8,570 nucleotides of DNA from Acidobacteria bacterium CG_4_9_14_3_um_filter_49_7 (GTDB taxonomy: Bacteria > Acidobacteriota > Holophagae > Thermotomaculales > Thermotomaculaceae): the NCBI GenBank assembly GCA_002789615.1, contig PFTO01000003.1, forward strand, positions 1-8,570. The letters are read 5' to 3'. The notes under the pieces are model-generated. The model was not told the origin of the DNA. It did not search any database and saw nothing but the letters and a program-made list of their open reading frames with translations. Shown here in pieces: positions 7,591 to 8,570 of the stretch. The translations under genes were made by a program, and so were the position numbers. Within the stretch, counting starts at the first letter, position 1; each line of letters starts with the position of its first letter.

Positions 7591-7607
7591 AGGGAGCTGT
7601 TCTCCCT
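7591..7607 (-). promoter_or_regulatory. Hairpin just before tldD that includes the SD-like sequence
   Basis: On the minus strand AGGGAG-AACAG-CTCCCT forms a perfect six-pair stem with a five-base loop. Its 3' arm ends nine bases before the tldD ATG. The 5' arm holds the only Shine-Dalgarno-like run near the start, about 20 bases upstream of the ATG. When folded, the run is paired. No T-run follows, so it is not a terminator. It may limit tldD translation, make it depend on ribosomes arriving from the upstream gene, or be a DNA-binding dyad. Confidence 0.45.
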
Positions 7608-7643
7608 ATATGTTATTCTTTTCAAATTATGTTACACCCATTC

Positions 7644-8417
7644 TTACTTTCCGGCTTTCGCTTCGGTCAACAGCACCGCGTACTTATATCCATAGCCAAA
7701 ATCCTTGTTCAATTCCACCTTACCGGACAGCATTACGGTGTCACCCACTTTGAATTCAGCATCTGTCGTCGCAACAAGGTATCCGGCGCCGCTGGAGGCA
7801 TCCGCAAGATGAAGCCAGTTCTTCTTCATAATCATCGGAAGATACTTGGTCACAAGCCCGTGGATCAACACCACCTTACCGGAATACTTTTCCGGGTTTT
7901 TCAACAGTTCACCGATGGATATGGACCCATTCTGAGGCTTTACTCCGGAAGCGTCAAAGTCTTTGGCTCCGGTCATATGGCCATTTCCCTTCTGATGGGG
8001 ATTTGCCATTGCCTGTGCCGCCTCTGTTCTATGGGGGTTACTTGTCATACTTGACATTCCCATGCCCATGGGCTTGGAAGTCGCTGTGGCCTTTCCTTTC
8101 CCATTTACCAGTACATCATCAGCGAAATAGATCGCATCAAACGTACGATCCAGAGATTTCACGTGAAATTTCTCCATCTTCATTGGATTAATCAACTGTA
8201 CAGCATCGCCCTTTTTCGCTTTATTCGGTCTGGTAGCCGCCCAGAAATTACCCGCTTCTCCTTTGATTTCCAGGTAACAATAACCTCCACCGCTTTTCAC
8301 CGTGAGCACAGTCCCGGAAAACGGTGCCGGCTTTGCCTGCTTCGCGTCGACTGCCTTACTTCCACAACTTATCTGTGATACTACTAATAATAACGTCATT
8401 ACAATAAACTGTTTCAT
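7644..8417 (-). CDS. Probable lipoprotein with NrfJ-like domain, Met/His linker and second OB-like domain
   Basis: Exported protein of unknown precise role, 257 residues. The ATG at 8417 is chosen over an upstream in-frame ATG at 8486 because AAGGAG lies eight bases before it and a signal peptide begins there: MKQ, a hydrophobic core (4-13), then SQISC with Cys18 as the likely lipidated residue. Gln at -3 makes the lipobox imperfect, so a plain Sec signal is possible. Residues 32-104 resemble the NrfJ-type domain seen in periplasmic redox-associated proteins (FSGTVLTVKSGGGYCYLEI, MKMEKFHVKSLDRTFDAIYF). Residues 115-150 form a low-complexity linker rich in Met, His, Asn and Gly, with MGMGMSSM at 117-124, which could bind soft metals such as copper. 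Residues 166-253 form a second OB-fold-like domain (SIGELLKNPEKYSGK, NWLHLADASSG, GDTVMLSGKV, KDFGYGYKYAVLL). It heads the tldD-pmbA-dus-htpX group, ending 62 bases before tldD. Family recognition is from memory of similar proteins. Confidence 0.8.
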   Translation of the reverse strand: MKQFIVMTLLLVVSQISCGSKAVDAKQAKPAPFSGTVLTVKSGGGYCYLEIKGEAGNFWAATRPNKAKKGDAVQLINPMKMEKFHVKSLDRTFDAIYFADDVLVNGKGKATATSKPMGMGMSSMTSNPHRTEAAQAMANPHQKGNGHMTGAKDFDASGVKPQNGSISIGELLKNPEKYSGKVVLIHGLVTKYLPMIMKKNWLHLADASSGAGYLVATTDAEFKVGDTVMLSGKVELNKDFGYGYKYAVLLTEAKAGK

Positions 8418-8425
8418 TACCTTTA

Positions 8426-8431
8426 CTCCTT
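8426..8431 (-). promoter_or_regulatory. Ribosome binding site that fixes the lipoprotein start
   Basis: AAGGAG on the minus strand, eight bases before the ATG at 8417. The upstream in-frame ATG at 8486 has no comparable site and would add 23 charged and polar residues before the signal peptide, so it is rejected as the start. Confidence 0.75.
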
Positions 8432-8454
8432 TTCTCCCTGTTTTTACAGAGCTT

Positions 8455-8482
8455 AGTTTATTTTTATTCCATGCTGTATCAA
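8455..8482 (-). promoter_or_regulatory. Candidate sigma-70 promoter of the lipoprotein-led operon
   Basis: On the minus strand TTGATA (8477-8482, five of six to the -35 consensus) is followed after 16 bases by TAAACT (8455-8460, four of six to the -10 consensus), in AT-rich DNA. It would start transcription about 30 bases before the lipoprotein ATG. It lies after the end of the preceding frame, in the right place for the first gene of an operon. The match is good but unproven. Confidence 0.4.
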
Positions 8483-8509
8483 TCAAACTATGCGTGTTAT
8501 TTTACACAT

Positions 8510-8569
8510 TTATAGATGCTTGGTAGCCTCTTCCAACCAATCCAGGTCGTCTCCCTGCAATAAAGGTGA
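8510..8569 (-). CDS. C-terminal end of an unidentified protein (window edge)
   Basis: The last 19 codons of a minus-strand frame that enters from the right edge and stops at TAA (8510-8512). The residues read SPLLQGDDLDWLEEATKHL, an amphipathic acidic tail with the look of a real protein C terminus. A competing frame also stops nearby, so the call rests on composition only. The family cannot be recognised. It lies 92 bases upstream of the lipoprotein start, with the candidate promoter in between and no clear terminator. Confidence 0.4.
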   Translation of the reverse strand, partial: SPLLQGDDLDWLEEATKHL

Positions 8570-8570
8570 A

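Noticed and set aside
4833..8417. Possible RiPP system, because TldD/PmbA matures microcin B17
   Set aside because: No precursor peptide, cyclodehydratase, radical SAM enzyme or dedicated exporter is present; the pair is widespread as a general peptidase.
8418..8486. Longer N terminus of the lipoprotein from the ATG at 8486
   Set aside because: It would put 23 polar residues ahead of a signal peptide and overlap the candidate promoter; the ATG at 8417 has a good ribosome site.

Overview
This window comes from a bacterium, almost certainly one with a cell envelope that includes a periplasm. It carries an exported S41 processing protease, an HtpX membrane protease and a probable lipoprotein with an NrfJ-like domain. 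All recognisable genes lie on the minus strand, so transcription runs from high to low coordinates. No gene contains an internal stop under the standard code. Base composition looks even throughout and there is no sign of an insertion sequence, phage, CRISPR array, rRNA or tRNA. The taxon cannot be fixed from this stretch. The two-domain NrfJ-like protein and the acyl-CoA dehydrogenase would fit delta-proteobacteria-like or related environmental lineages, but that is inference.

Layout in the direction of transcription (right to left). At the right edge are the last codons of an unidentified gene (8510-8569), followed by a plausible promoter (8455-8482). A probable operon comes next: an NrfJ-like lipoprotein with a Met/His-rich linker (7644-8417), tldD (6166-7581), pmbA/tldE (4833-6176), a DusB-type tRNA-dihydrouridine synthase (3852-4820) and htpX (2941-3789). 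tldD and pmbA overlap by 11 bases, dus starts 12 bases after pmbA on a TTG codon, and htpX follows after 62 bases. A strong intrinsic terminator (2702-2727) closes this group, about 210 bases beyond the htpX stop. A second group follows: ctpA (994-2547) and, 12 bases later, an acyl-CoA dehydrogenase (1-981) whose 3' end lies outside the window.

Functionally the window is a proteolysis and envelope-quality cluster. TldD/PmbA is a cytosolic heterodimeric metallopeptidase that degrades or matures peptides, HtpX handles misfolded membrane proteins, and CtpA trims exported proteins at their C termini. A tRNA modification enzyme is embedded in the first group and a fatty-acyl-CoA enzyme in the second. 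The families are individually well known; no clearly new system is visible. The points most worth a second look are the lipoprotein at the head of the protease operon, the hairpin that buries the only Shine-Dalgarno-like sequence of tldD, the same-frame pmbA-TGA-TTG-dus junction, and the long htpX-ctpA intergenic region.
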